Positions 17,309 to 25,454 of a stretch of 41,228 nt of DNA are shown piece by piece (the stretch's first letter is position 1; every line of letters begins with the position of its first letter). A program made the position numbers and the translations under genes. Origin of the DNA: a virus; the IMG/VR virus record IMGVR_UViG_3300025156_000011, positions 1 to 41,228 of that record. One strand, given 5' to 3'. The notes beneath the pieces are model-generated. The model saw only the letters and a list, made by a program, of their open reading frames with translations, was not told where the DNA came from and made no database searches.

Positions 17309-17708
17309 TCGTTACCTCTCGCCACAGCTTATCCAAGTCATCTTCCTCTTCCTCTTTTCTCCCCTCTTTCAGCAGCTTCAGGTCAAACTGGAGGATACCG
17401 AGGGCAGCCTTGAGGGCGGATGTTTCGTCGTCAGCAGTATCTACAGTGGCTGATAGGCGATTGAGGGCTTTCCTGATTCTTGCTTTCGACGCCATCCGCT
17501 GCTCCTCCTCAAATTCGACGTCAACGGCTTCACTGATTTGCTTCCTTGCTTCAGGAAACTCCCGCATGAGCCTTGCAAAAGAGCCAGGCTCGAGGTCAAG
17601 TTCATCCTCAATGGAGAGGAAATCGCCGAAGCGAAGATAAAACTGGGCGATCTTCTTCAAAAAGTTTTCATCGTTTTGTATGGCGTCAACAAACTCATTG
17701 TAGTCCAT
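17268..17708 (-). CDS. Terminase small subunit-like protein
   Basis: 146 residues beginning at the ATG at 17708, with CGGAGGCTGCAA before it. N-terminal helices with a possible helix-turn-helix (FLSIEDELDLEPGSFARLMREFPEARKQI), then a Glu/Lys-rich tail. Size, helical nature and overlap with terL fit the small subunit, which recognises the packaging site and feeds DNA to TerL. No diagnostic motif was found, so the call depends on context. The longer open frame to 17888 lies inside the preceding gene and lacks a ribosome site. Confidence 0.65.
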   Translation of the reverse strand: MDYNEFVDAIQNDENFLKKIAQFYLRFGDFLSIEDELDLEPGSFARLMREFPEARKQISEAVDVEFEEEQRMASKARIRKALNRLSATVDTADDETSALKAALGILQFDLKLLKEGRKEEEEDDLDKLWREVTSESKTKKDVKDSK

Positions 17709-18075
17709 TTGCAGCCTCCGAAAGCAGGAAGTCCATGATGGTTTTTGCGGGCACGACAGGCGCCGAGGGGTGGATCTCCTTCCAAAGGTCTTTCTCCAAG
17801 GCGAAAACCCTGTGCTGCATCCCTGTGAGAATGGGGGAGTAGCAAAAGACCTCGCAGTCCTCCATAAAAGGACGGTGGATGTTCTCAACCCACCACTCAG
17901 CAGTCTTCGGCAGTCTGGGGTCTCTCTTCATGTCTACAAACCACGCAGCGGGGGCAACTGGAATGGCGCCTGCGACAAGGACCCTCCTGCAGATGAGTTC
18001 GATTTCATCAAGTGAGCGGAGCTTCGCCCTGGGATTCGTAGTGTTGATCTGTCCGCTCACGTACACTTTTATCAT
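17695..18075 (-). CDS. Nucleoside 2-deoxyribosyltransferase-like protein (DUF4406-like)
   Basis: 126 residues. Starts MIKVYVSGQINT and continues with a Rossmann-like pattern (RVLVAGAIPVAPAAWFVDM, then MEDCEVFCYSPILTGMQHRVFALEKD). This resembles the nucleoside 2-deoxyribosyltransferase superfamily and its phage relatives of the DUF4406 kind, which may handle nucleosides. The typical D/E catalytic residues cannot be assigned with certainty. It overlaps the RHH gene upstream by 68 bp and the small terminase gene downstream by 14 bp. Confidence 0.55.
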   Translation of the reverse strand: MIKVYVSGQINTTNPRAKLRSLDEIELICRRVLVAGAIPVAPAAWFVDMKRDPRLPKTAEWWVENIHRPFMEDCEVFCYSPILTGMQHRVFALEKDLWKEIHPSAPVVPAKTIMDFLLSEAANGLQ

Positions 18076-18433
18076 AGAAAGCCCTCCGGATTTTCTCCAA
18101 CGCCCAGAACGTGGGAGTGATGCCCGATTCAGGGCATGGGATTACTTCAACGTTATCAATTTTGCGGAGCCCTGTCAAGGACAGGTTTAACCAATTTGCA
18201 ATGAACGGGACGATGGCGTCCCTCGGGAGTTCCATGCTGAATATGCCGGACGCCCCCACCCTCCGCCAATATGGGTCGTTTGGGTCAAGGTCGGGGATGG
18301 ACGAATCAATAAGGGCACGGACAACCTTTGAAATGTTCATCCCTGTCAAACGACTCACCTTCTCCAGCTTCATCAACTGCTCCTCCGTAACGGCGAAACT
18401 CAAGGTTTTTGCGTAGTTCTTTTTCTTCTTCAT
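18008..18433 (-). CDS. Ribbon-helix-helix DNA-binding protein (first of two)
   Basis: 141 residues. The N-terminal 45 residues look like a ribbon-helix-helix fold: a short beta strand KTLSFAVTEEQ followed by two helices, LMKLEKVSRLTGM and NISKVVRALIDSSI. The remaining 95 residues are not recognised and may bind an effector or partner. RHH proteins act as dimers on inverted or direct repeats, so it is a candidate binder of the 26-bp dyads (inference). AGGAGGACTT precedes the ATG and it overlaps the next RHH gene by 4 bp. Confidence 0.62.
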   Translation of the reverse strand: MKKKKNYAKTLSFAVTEEQLMKLEKVSRLTGMNISKVVRALIDSSIPDLDPNDPYWRRVGASGIFSMELPRDAIVPFIANWLNLSLTGLRKIDNVEVIPCPESGITPTFWALEKIRRAFYDKSVRERTDQHYESQGEAPLT

Positions 18434-18858
18434 AAGTCCTCCTCATAGGAATCAAGGATTTTCTTGTCAAGTTCATTTATGATGTTTGCTATGTCCTTCG
18501 TGAATGCTTTCTTTTTGGCGGTGATATTAAACACCCTCTCGTTGATCGTAAAGTCGAAGTCATGGTGCTTGCTTATGTTTGGGGTAATGGAGACAACTTT
18601 CGAGTACTGATCTAAGTAGGAGAGAAACTCGCCTACGGTTGCGCTCTTCTTCAACGCCCACTCTACCTTCACAAGGTTCACCCCAAAAATCTTCCAGATC
18701 TTCAACTTCCACGCCTCGTCCTGCGGATAGCACCCGTTTGCGAGGATTGTCCTCATGAGATCGCTAAGCGAGACATTGTGCCTCTCCGCTTGTTCCTTAA
18801 GGGATGTATAAAGGGTCGCTGGGACCCTCAAAGAAATCTTCCTCTCTCCTCTTCTCAC
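18430..18858 (-). CDS. Ribbon-helix-helix DNA-binding protein (second of two)
   Basis: 142 residues from a GTG start at 18858 preceded by GGAGGAGAAA. N-terminus RKISLRVPATLYTSLKEQAERHNVSLSDLMRTIL is a good ribbon-helix-helix pattern. The rest (WKIFGVNLVKVEWALKKSATVGEFLSYLDQYSKV onwards) is unknown. Together with the neighbour at 18008-18433 it forms a tandem of two different RHH proteins between the terminase and replication modules. A role in switching from early to late transcription is plausible but unproven. Confidence 0.65.
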   Translation of the reverse strand: MRRGERKISLRVPATLYTSLKEQAERHNVSLSDLMRTILANGCYPQDEAWKLKIWKIFGVNLVKVEWALKKSATVGEFLSYLDQYSKVVSITPNISKHHDFDFTINERVFNITAKKKAFTKDIANIINELDKKILDSYEEDL

Positions 18859-19177
18859 TTTCTCCTCCTCTTAAGTTCTCGTCGATTGTGGCAATGAGGT
18901 GTTTGAGGGCAATCGAGATGTTGAGGCCCTCCCTCGTCAAGCGGTACTTTAACTTCCCTCTGTCGTCACGGAATCTCTCAGATAGGCCGTAAAACTCAAG
19001 GTCGTAGGGAATGTAGCTGATCCCCATCTCAATGAGTTCCTGGGCAGTCACAGGCTCGTCTGAGATGATGAGGAGCGGGCGCATAAACTTGTCACTTAGC
19101 AGCTTCTTGAGGAAGCGCACGCTCTTGTCATCTTTATTCCGCAACCAAATACTTTTTGCCTTCTTTGACTTCAACAT
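18797..19177 (-). CDS. Possible winged-helix protein, unknown function
   Basis: 126 residues from the ATG at 19177 (GGGGGAT upstream); the start is uncertain. The middle part, MRPLLIISDEPVTAQELIEMGISYIPYDLEFYGLSERF followed by YRLTREGLNISIALKHL, reads like a winged-helix DNA-binding domain with a transcription-regulator-like TREG turn. It overlaps the ATPase gene upstream by 44 bp and the RHH gene downstream by 62 bp. These are unusually long overlaps that argue it is a real but compactly nested gene. Confidence 0.5.
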   Translation of the reverse strand: MLKSKKAKSIWLRNKDDKSVRFLKKLLSDKFMRPLLIISDEPVTAQELIEMGISYIPYDLEFYGLSERFRDDRGKLKYRLTREGLNISIALKHLIATIDENLRGGESEKRREEDFFEGPSDPLYIP

Positions 19178-20288
19178 GGGCATCCCCCAGGTCTGAGAGC
19201 AGCTCAAGGAGTTCTTTGAACTGGTCTCTTGTTATTTCTGTGTGAAAAGTGCGGATGAGGTCTGCAAGAGGGAGGCGCCCTCCCCTTGCGCTCAACAACT
19301 GCACTGTCTTGTATGCGTAATGTGCTAGCTTGTTTGGAGACGAAAGGATAAAGGCGATGCGCATCTTCTTCTCGATTCCATCAAACATCTCCACAGAGGT
19401 CTCAATGTCGCTGACATCCACAACCAACCTCTTGTCTGCGAGAGCTAGCAGAGCTGCGATCTTGAGAACATGGGTCTTGACTTTGCGCTCCTGATAGGCA
19501 ACGAGGCGGTGGTCCTGGGAGGCGTCGATCTCCTGTGAGATATACCAGTCTCTATAGAAGTCCTCTGCTGCCCTGCTTATCTCGATTTCACTGTAAAGGT
19601 CTCCCATCCACAACAGATGCTCGATGAGCCTTTCCCTTGCTTTGCGCTGTGCGTCTGTAAGGGAAGGCGAGGGCTCCTTTCCTCGTTTCTTGTCCTCGTA
19701 GATAATGATCGTGCGGGCAAGGAAGCCGGTGGAGTTCATGTCAGAGACCACGTTTTCCCCGAACCACTCAGGCACGGCTGCTCCGATCAAGTTGAAATAG
19801 GGGTTTGTGACCTCGAAGACTCCAGCGTTCTTTGTCTTGTAAATGAGGACGTCGTCCTTGTCCCAAATGTTCACAAGGAACTTCACCATGTCCACACCGG
19901 AGGCGAGGAGCACGTTTAGCTCAGAGGCGACGTATGTAATGGAGGAGTGCCTAAACATCTTCCCCTTGACCTCGATCTGTTTTTCAAGCTCACACATCTC
20001 CATTATTATTTTTTCCTTGAGGACTGAGTCCTCGAAGACATTGTATCCAGCTTCCTTGAGGAGCCTCATCCCGATGGAGAGGGATGTGGACTTCGCACAG
20101 ACACCTGGAGGTGCCACGAGGACAACGTACAAGTTGAGGAAGAGCTTGAAGAACCCTCGGTCGATCCACAACCGCTTCTCCGCTGCGCCCGCAAGGGTGG
20201 ACATTGCCACCCAGAGGTGCATGACCTCCGGCGTCTCGTTTCCTTCCGTGTAAAAAAGGTAGTCTTCTACAAACTTCGGGTATTTCAT
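19134..20288 (-). CDS. DUF3987-like ATPase, replication associated
   Basis: 384 residues. The start (YPKFVEDYLFYTEGNETPEVMHLWVAMSTLAGA) and LNLYVVLVAPPGVCAKST match the DUF3987 group of phage and plasmid primase/helicase-associated ATPases. The P-loop reads APPGVCAKST (59-68): the usual Gly before Lys-Ser is Ala here, so ATP binding may be altered. The C-terminal end resembles a small winged helix. It is coupled to the polymerase gene by ATGA and probably acts in replication initiation or fork progression. Confidence 0.65.
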   Translation of the reverse strand: MKYPKFVEDYLFYTEGNETPEVMHLWVAMSTLAGAAEKRLWIDRGFFKLFLNLYVVLVAPPGVCAKSTSLSIGMRLLKEAGYNVFEDSVLKEKIIMEMCELEKQIEVKGKMFRHSSITYVASELNVLLASGVDMVKFLVNIWDKDDVLIYKTKNAGVFEVTNPYFNLIGAAVPEWFGENVVSDMNSTGFLARTIIIYEDKKRGKEPSPSLTDAQRKARERLIEHLLWMGDLYSEIEISRAAEDFYRDWYISQEIDASQDHRLVAYQERKVKTHVLKIAALLALADKRLVVDVSDIETSVEMFDGIEKKMRIAFILSSPNKLAHYAYKTVQLLSARGGRLPLADLIRTFHTEITRDQFKELLELLSDLGDAHVEVKEGKKYLVAE

Positions 20289-22603
20289 ACCTTGAGCTCA
20301 TTGTAGACTTTTTCTATATTGTTCAAGTCTTTGACCTCTTTGAGCGTGCCCCAGGAGTAGCCGAGCTCGAAATCGAGGGGCACGACGAATGTGAGGCCGT
20401 TGACCGTGATCGGGACTTCAACCAGCTTCTTCATTGCATACATGCACCTTATGATGGTTTCAAGGTCATCGTCTACTTGACAGAGGATAGAGTCGTAGAC
20501 TGAGAGGCGAAACTCCCAGGAAGGGAGGTCCTCTTCGTAAATGCGTATCAACCCCTCGTTGAGGTAGTCTGCAGCAGTGGACTGGGGTTCTGCAGCGATG
20601 GCCTCTCTGTACGTCTTGTCGTTGAGGGGCCCAAAGAACTGGATTACTCGCCCGAAGACTGTGCGGATCACCCTTTCCCTCTTGACTTGCCTCTCTACCC
20701 GCTGTTGCCACTCCCTCAAACCAGGACGAATCTCGTAGTACCTTGCTTGGAGCTCCGCAGCCTCTCTTTCGGAGCAACCGAGGATAGCAGCCATTAGGCG
20801 CTTCCCTAGGCGGTAATGGCTTCCGTGCGCTATGCGTTTTGCTGTGTAGCGGTGAGTAGCTTTGTCAACTTTGTCGTAGGGGATGTGGAAGAGCATAGCT
20901 GCTGTCTCTGTGTGAAGGTCTGTCTCATCGAACTTTCGCAACCACTCCTCGTTTCCGCTAAGCGCAGCGACGATGCGGGCCTCCACTTGGGAGAGGTCAG
21001 CCTGAATGAAGATTTTGTCCCCATCAGCCTTGTAAAAGGTGCGGGTTTCTTTAGGGATGTTTAGCAAGTTTTTCCCTGAGCCCGTGATGCTTTCTGAAGA
21101 CGCAAACCTGCCGGTGTAAGTGCCATGGATCTTCAGCGCCGTCCGTATCCTTATGTCAGGGTCGTACTTGAGGTTGTAGAAGTCTCGCTTCTTCTTTGTT
21201 TCCCTGAGCTTTCTTATGAGACCAATGTGCAGCTTGAAGGGTGTCGGCATCCTCTCCAACTTCTGCAACTTCTCATCATTTGTCGTGACCTTCCCATGTT
21301 TCTTTTGCACGGGGAGCTGCCAGTCCTTGTAGATGAGTTTCTTAAGCTGAACGTGGGAGTTCGTGTTGACATCGCCTATCGTTTGCTCTTTGATTGTTTC
21401 AAGGACTTCGATTGCCCGCTCATTTTTCTTGCGGAACTCTTCAATGGCGTACAAGTCGAGCTTTGTGCCCCGAACCATAGCGAAGAGGCAGGGGCGGATG
21501 AGAGACATCATGCGGTTGTAAGCCTTGCGGGTGCCCCACTCATCTATCTCTCGTTGTTGAACCTCCATTATCTCATAGGTAAGGCAGCAGTCCTTCCCAC
21601 AGTAGATGTAGAGGGAGTCCCAGTCAACAGCGCCCCTCTTCACATCCTTCAGATAGTCCTTGACGTCTTCGCCTTCCTTCAAGTCCTTCCAGTAGGGCTC
21701 GTTCGTGTAGATGGAGGCACAGAAAGCTAGGGACTTGAGGAGCGTAGGGTAGATTGCGTGCTGGGCCAGCATGGTATCGCAGTAGATGTTATTGTTGAGG
21801 ATTTTGTAGTAGTAAGCGTTGTGCATACAGTCAAAGAGGGCGTTGTGGAAGACCTTGGGTGTAGAGGAGGCGCAGAAGCGGGAGAGCTGGCGGAGGACAA
21901 TTGGCTGGCGGAGGAGCTCCTTGGAAAGGACAAAGGCTTCTTTCTTGGAGGTTGCCATGCCATAGGCAACCATTACTGGCCCAGTTGTCTCGATGTCGCA
22001 CACCACAGGAGAGGGGTAGTCTATGAGGTCGTGGAGGAGCTTCAAAGCCTCAGTTTCGTTCGTGACGGTGCAGATGTTGCGCTCAGGATAAAGAATCTCA
22101 GGGAATTTGGACTCACGAGCAGCCTTCTTCAAATCAAGGATGCAGATAGGCTCGAAGCGCCCGTTTCCCCTTATGATGTTCCCTGGATGGATGATGGGGA
22201 GGACTTTGAGACCTGGGACAAGGGTGCAAGGGAGAATGGCACCACGGTACTTTGTAATTTGAGGGCGGTTCGTGAGGACGTTCAGCGCCTTTGCACCTAC
22301 AGCGATGATGAGGTTGAGACCTTCGGCCTTCAGTCGCTCCAGGTCCTCGGCCAACTGCCTTCGGCCCTCAGCGATCACCTCCTGGGGCAGGGTGTCGTAT
22401 CTGTTCTTGAACGGACGCTTGTGGACGGTGTTCGTCACGAAGCACTCGTGCCACTTGAGTCCAGCGAAACGGAACCACTTCCGAAGGATTTGCCCCTCGT
22501 ATCCGATGAAGGGCTTGCCCCTACGGTCTTCCTCTTCTCCAGGCGCCTCGCCGACGACGCAAATCTTAGCTGGGTTTTGTGGGACCTGTTGGATTAGGCG
22601 CAT
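20285..22603 (-). CDS. Fusion of uracil-DNA glycosylase-like domain and family A DNA polymerase
   Basis: 772 residues. Residues 14-145 match the UDG superfamily: VVGEAPGEEEDRRGKPFIG, VTNTVHKRP and IIHPGNIIR; the four-Cys cluster of family 4 enzymes is not evident. From about 200 follows a 3'-5' exonuclease (DIETTG 203-208, FHNALFD, YCGKDCC) and a polymerase. Motif A is ADLSQVEAR (D536), motif B runs from R585 through K589 to Y597, and motif C is VYDS (D704). The position equal to E. coli Pol I F762 is His (H593), and the motif C Glu is Ser. It is the main replicase candidate. ATG at 22603 with GAGGAG upstream. Confidence 0.9.
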   Translation of the reverse strand: MRLIQQVPQNPAKICVVGEAPGEEEDRRGKPFIGYEGQILRKWFRFAGLKWHECFVTNTVHKRPFKNRYDTLPQEVIAEGRRQLAEDLERLKAEGLNLIIAVGAKALNVLTNRPQITKYRGAILPCTLVPGLKVLPIIHPGNIIRGNGRFEPICILDLKKAARESKFPEILYPERNICTVTNETEALKLLHDLIDYPSPVVCDIETTGPVMVAYGMATSKKEAFVLSKELLRQPIVLRQLSRFCASSTPKVFHNALFDCMHNAYYYKILNNNIYCDTMLAQHAIYPTLLKSLAFCASIYTNEPYWKDLKEGEDVKDYLKDVKRGAVDWDSLYIYCGKDCCLTYEIMEVQQREIDEWGTRKAYNRMMSLIRPCLFAMVRGTKLDLYAIEEFRKKNERAIEVLETIKEQTIGDVNTNSHVQLKKLIYKDWQLPVQKKHGKVTTNDEKLQKLERMPTPFKLHIGLIRKLRETKKKRDFYNLKYDPDIRIRTALKIHGTYTGRFASSESITGSGKNLLNIPKETRTFYKADGDKIFIQADLSQVEARIVAALSGNEEWLRKFDETDLHTETAAMLFHIPYDKVDKATHRYTAKRIAHGSHYRLGKRLMAAILGCSEREAAELQARYYEIRPGLREWQQRVERQVKRERVIRTVFGRVIQFFGPLNDKTYREAIAAEPQSTAADYLNEGLIRIYEEDLPSWEFRLSVYDSILCQVDDDLETIIRCMYAMKKLVEVPITVNGLTFVVPLDFELGYSWGTLKEVKDLNNIEKVYNELKV

Positions 22604-23868
22604 TTTTTCTCCTCGATGTAAGCAATTGTTGCTGAGATGCTTTTGTTGTAATGACGTTCGAGCTTCTCACAACCGATGAACTGCCTGTTGGTGTCGTAAC
22701 ACGCTCGGATAGTGGAGCCACTCCCGCAAAAGACGTCGAGGACGGTGTCGCCTGGGGAGGAGAATGTCTGAATGATGTCGATGATGAGGGCCTCCGGCTT
22801 TTGAGCAGCGTGAAAGCGCTTGCCTGCTGGAGGAGGTGGGTAGGTGAAGATGTTTGAGCGTCCTTGTTTGGTGAGGCGAGCGTCAGGGGTAGTGTATGCG
22901 TACAGGGCGATTTCGGCGGCGCACCCAACACGGAGGGTTGATTGAATTGATCGCCCCGTTGCCCCCGATTTTACCCATATCAACGGCACCCTTGGAACGT
23001 AGAACCCTGCACGTTCAGCCATGACACATACGGCCTCATACAATTGATATGACGTCCATAAAACCATGTACCGCCCGTCACGGAGGACACGGCGAAAATG
23101 GGGCATACATGCCTTCAGCAGGGCGACGATGTCAGCCTGCTCGTCTTCGTATGCTTCCTCCGGAGAGGCAACAACATCATCCAAGTTGATGCCATACGGT
23201 GGATCAGTGAGTACTAGATCCACCGAGGCATCGTCGAGGGTGGAGAGGAAGGAGACGGCATCCCCTAAGCGGTAGTTCGCCAGAAGGCCCTCGAAGTCAA
23301 CTTTAGCTTTCGCAGCCTTCGCTTTCTCAACTGCACCGAGTATCTTCTTTTTCTCCTCAGCATCCATCTTGCGGACAGCCTCGCTCACAGAGGTTGCGTC
23401 CTTGACAAGCTCCTCGTTGTCAGCGATCTTCAGGAGCCGGCTCACCATAGCGGGATCTTTGCCCAGGAGCTTTGCTGTGTCCTTCACAGTCCAACCGCCA
23501 GTGTGTCCTGGGACGGGGCGTCCCTTCTCTTCGACGCCCCTCTCATGGATGGCTTTGACCAGCCGAGCGATTTCGACGGGCTTCAGGTCTGAGCGTCGGA
23601 TGTTCTCTTCGAGCTGGGCCACGAGGTCGTCGATACCCTCCCTCAAGATGAAGTGCTTTCCCTCCTCCAGGTGGGTTAATCCAAGGTACTCGGTGAGGGC
23701 AATGAAGCGACTGCGGCCTGCCCTTACGATGTAGGAGTCCCCGACCTTCTCCACGAGGATCGGCTGTAAGAGCCCGACGTTCTTGATGGAGAGAGCCAGG
23801 TCTCCAATTCCTTCACGCTCTTCTCTGAAGTCGCTTTCGAAGATAAATTGCTCAGCTGGTACACGCAT
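22594..23868 (-). CDS. ParB-like domain fused to N6/N4 DNA methyltransferase
   Basis: 424 residues. Residues 1-75 form a ParB-type nuclease-like domain (ILVEKVGDSYIVRAGRSRFIAL). Residues 95-150 contain a KorB/ParB-like helix-turn-helix (WTVKDTAKLLGKDPAMVSRLLKIA). From about 195 follows a methyltransferase with TDPPYG (221-226) before FCGSGST near the C-terminus, the beta-class order. The domains suggest a DNA-binding front end that directs adenine N6 or cytosine N4 methylation. A likely use is protection of phage DNA from host restriction. It overlaps the polymerase gene by 10 bp. No cognate restriction gene is visible. Confidence 0.85.
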   Translation of the reverse strand: MRVPAEQFIFESDFREEREGIGDLALSIKNVGLLQPILVEKVGDSYIVRAGRSRFIALTEYLGLTHLEEGKHFILREGIDDLVAQLEENIRRSDLKPVEIARLVKAIHERGVEEKGRPVPGHTGGWTVKDTAKLLGKDPAMVSRLLKIADNEELVKDATSVSEAVRKMDAEEKKKILGAVEKAKAAKAKVDFEGLLANYRLGDAVSFLSTLDDASVDLVLTDPPYGINLDDVVASPEEAYEDEQADIVALLKACMPHFRRVLRDGRYMVLWTSYQLYEAVCVMAERAGFYVPRVPLIWVKSGATGRSIQSTLRVGCAAEIALYAYTTPDARLTKQGRSNIFTYPPPPAGKRFHAAQKPEALIIDIIQTFSSPGDTVLDVFCGSGSTIRACYDTNRQFIGCEKLERHYNKSISATIAYIEEKKCA

Positions 23869-23872
23869 CTCC

Positions 23873-24238
23873 TTACTCCATCGGTGTCAGGTTCTTGATT
23901 TCGTTGCGCATTTCCCCTTCGTACTCTCGTTGGCGGACGTCGAGGATAGCCTCGAGTCCCTCGAAGTCCTGGGTGTCAAGCTGCTTGCCACTTTCAATGC
24001 CTGCGGCTTCAGCGTACTGCTTCACTTTCCAGGTGACGGAGAGGACGACGTTGTCAAAGAGCTTCCGACCCTCGTACTCGCCTTCGATGACAACCCACTC
24101 CATCTTGAGCATCGGCTTCCCTGTGGTGCTTTCCACGAGGGTGCATTTGTCCAACCGAGCAGGGTATTGTCCTGCTGGAAGGGGGTCGAAACCGCTTTGT
24201 ACCTCGGCTAAATCGTAGTCTAAGTTGATGATAGTCAT
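23873..24238 (-). CDS. DUF669-like protein, probable ssDNA-binding partner
   Basis: 121 residues from the ATG at 24238 (AAAGGAGGCCAGTT upstream). The pattern DYDLAEVQSGFDPLPAGQYPARLDKCTLVESTTGKPMLKMEW then EGEYEGRKLFDNVVLS is that of DUF669 proteins, which occur beside phage recombination ATPases and are thought to bind single-stranded DNA. Here it lies two genes from the Sak4-like ATPase, which supports a recombination role. The C-terminal part is charged and helical. Confidence 0.68.
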   Translation of the reverse strand: MTIINLDYDLAEVQSGFDPLPAGQYPARLDKCTLVESTTGKPMLKMEWVVIEGEYEGRKLFDNVVLSVTWKVKQYAEAAGIESGKQLDTQDFEGLEAILDVRQREYEGEMRNEIKNLTPME

Positions 24239-24251
24239 AACTGGCCTCCTT

Positions 24252-24464
24252 TCAAGGAATTTCACAGCCCTCTGGCTGCGGATGTTGAATCGTTTCTTCA
24301 AGGACCTCTATGTACAGGTCCTTCAATGCAAGAAGTTTAGATGCGTTTATTAGCGCTAGGACAGGCTCGTTCTCTCCAGCAGACCTATCAACTGCTATCT
24401 CCAGGTTGGTAATCTTGTCAGAGAGGAACCCATCAAGCTCGGCTAAGAATTTCATCTTGTCCAT
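24252..24464 (-). CDS. Small helical protein of unknown function
   Basis: 70 residues from the ATG at 24464, preceded by CGGAGGCGTAACA. Entirely helical in composition (FLAELDGFLSDKITNLEIAVDRSAGENEPVLALINASKLLALKDLYIEVLEETI). It lies 2 bp after the ATPase stop and before the DUF669-like gene, so it is part of the recombination operon. No family recognised. Confidence 0.6.
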   Translation of the reverse strand: MDKMKFLAELDGFLSDKITNLEIAVDRSAGENEPVLALINASKLLALKDLYIEVLEETIQHPQPEGCEIP

Positions 24465-24466
24465 TG

Positions 24467-25273
24467 TTACGCCTCCGGTGGCGTCCATGTTGGTTCAGGA
24501 AGCTCCCTGCCAAGGGATGCTTCCAGATAAGGTTTCATTTTCTCATACGTCGGATTTTCAATGTCAGGTAAGAGCGCTTGAGAGCCTGTGGCGGTGCGGG
24601 GGTCGGGCACACTTCGCAGTACTCTTGTGACTTTTGGTTTGTTGCGAGTGCCGCTGACCCTAGTCTCCAAGCGCAAATACTCGTTCACCATCGAGGGGAT
24701 GCGGTCCTTGGATTGGCCAGGGACGAGGAGCTGGCGAACGAACTCTCCCGTGACCTCATCCTTTGTAGTGTACTCGTGCCCGATGATGATGACGTTGCAC
24801 TTTGCACCTTTTGACTTGAGAGTGAGAATTAGGGAGAGCATTTCGTTCAGAAAAACTCCCCAATCCTGAATTTGCAATTGCTCCCTCCCCACCTTCTGGC
24901 GGATGTAGTCCAAGAGGAACTCCGACGCCCTCGAAGTGTTGTCAAGGATGAGCGTGGAGTCCTGGGGCATCCGCAAGGCGAGGCTCTCAACGAGCTTCTT
25001 CACCTTGAGCCAGGCGCTTTGCTTGGCGAAGGCTTTCCCACAGATTTGGACAAAGTCCTCGTCTTCCGTTGGCCCCTCATCTATCTGGATGACGTCGAAA
25101 TCAAAGTCCAGGCTGTACTTCGCCCGAAGGGACTTGACACTCTTGAGCCCGTCATCCAGGTCGATGAAGAAGGGCTGCGGGAACTGCGAAGCGAGGACAG
25201 TCTTCCCCACCTTCGGGGGGCCCCACAACACAGCAACATACCGCTTAAATTTCATTTCACTCAGTTTCGCCAT
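24467..25273 (-). CDS. RecA-like P-loop ATPase, Sak4/AAA_24-type recombination protein
   Basis: 268 residues from the ATG at 25273 (GGGAGGAAGAAG before it). Walker A is GPPKVGKT (18-25) and Walker B is STLILDNTS; between them lies DFDFDVIQIDEGPTEDEDF. Further along, IIIGHEYTTKDEVTGEFVRQLLVPGQ resembles the sensor and L2-like region of RecA-type phage ATPases. The family comprises phage nucleotide-binding proteins such as Sak4, which anneal single strands together with an ssDNA-binding protein. Its neighbours, a DUF669-like gene and a Cas4-like exonuclease, complete such a module. Confidence 0.8.
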   Translation of the reverse strand: MAKLSEMKFKRYVAVLWGPPKVGKTVLASQFPQPFFIDLDDGLKSVKSLRAKYSLDFDFDVIQIDEGPTEDEDFVQICGKAFAKQSAWLKVKKLVESLALRMPQDSTLILDNTSRASEFLLDYIRQKVGREQLQIQDWGVFLNEMLSLILTLKSKGAKCNVIIIGHEYTTKDEVTGEFVRQLLVPGQSKDRIPSMVNEYLRLETRVSGTRNKPKVTRVLRSVPDPRTATGSQALLPDIENPTYEKMKPYLEASLGRELPEPTWTPPEA

Positions 25274-25454
25274 CTTCTTCCTCCCCTCTGACAAAGATGG
25301 TGTTGCCCTCGTAAGCGAAGGAGACGGCAGCGACCTCTCGGCCACACTTCCTACAGACGTAGACCTTCGTCTGCGTGGGGAAGCTCCCGTTCTTCCCTTC
25401 AAACACGATTTTCTTCCGTTTTACATACATGCTTCCTCCACAGGTGCAGATCAC
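25257..25454 (-). CDS. Small zinc-ribbon protein
   Basis: 65 residues from a GTG start overlapping the nuclease stop (GTGA). Cys pairs CTC (residues 3-5) and CRKC (about 34-37) frame a beta-rich middle, a minimal zinc ribbon. The basic stretch YVKRKKIVFEGKNG could touch nucleic acid. It is sandwiched between the Cas4-like nuclease and the ATPase and overlaps both, suggesting an accessory role. Target unknown. Confidence 0.65.
   Translation of the reverse strand: MICTCGGSMYVKRKKIVFEGKNGSFPTQTKVYVCRKCGREVAAVSFAYEGNTIFVRGEEEDGETE

Noticed and set aside
17301-17309. TGATTCACT, identical to the first TIGR 9-mer, at the terL start
   Set aside because: A single 9-mer outside the array; it lies at the terL GTG start and has no second repeat 18 bp away, so chance is the simplest explanation.
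21758-22597. Long 279-residue plus-strand frame opposite the polymerase gene
   Set aside because: It is the shadow of a strongly supported gene with UDG and exonuclease motifs on the other strand.
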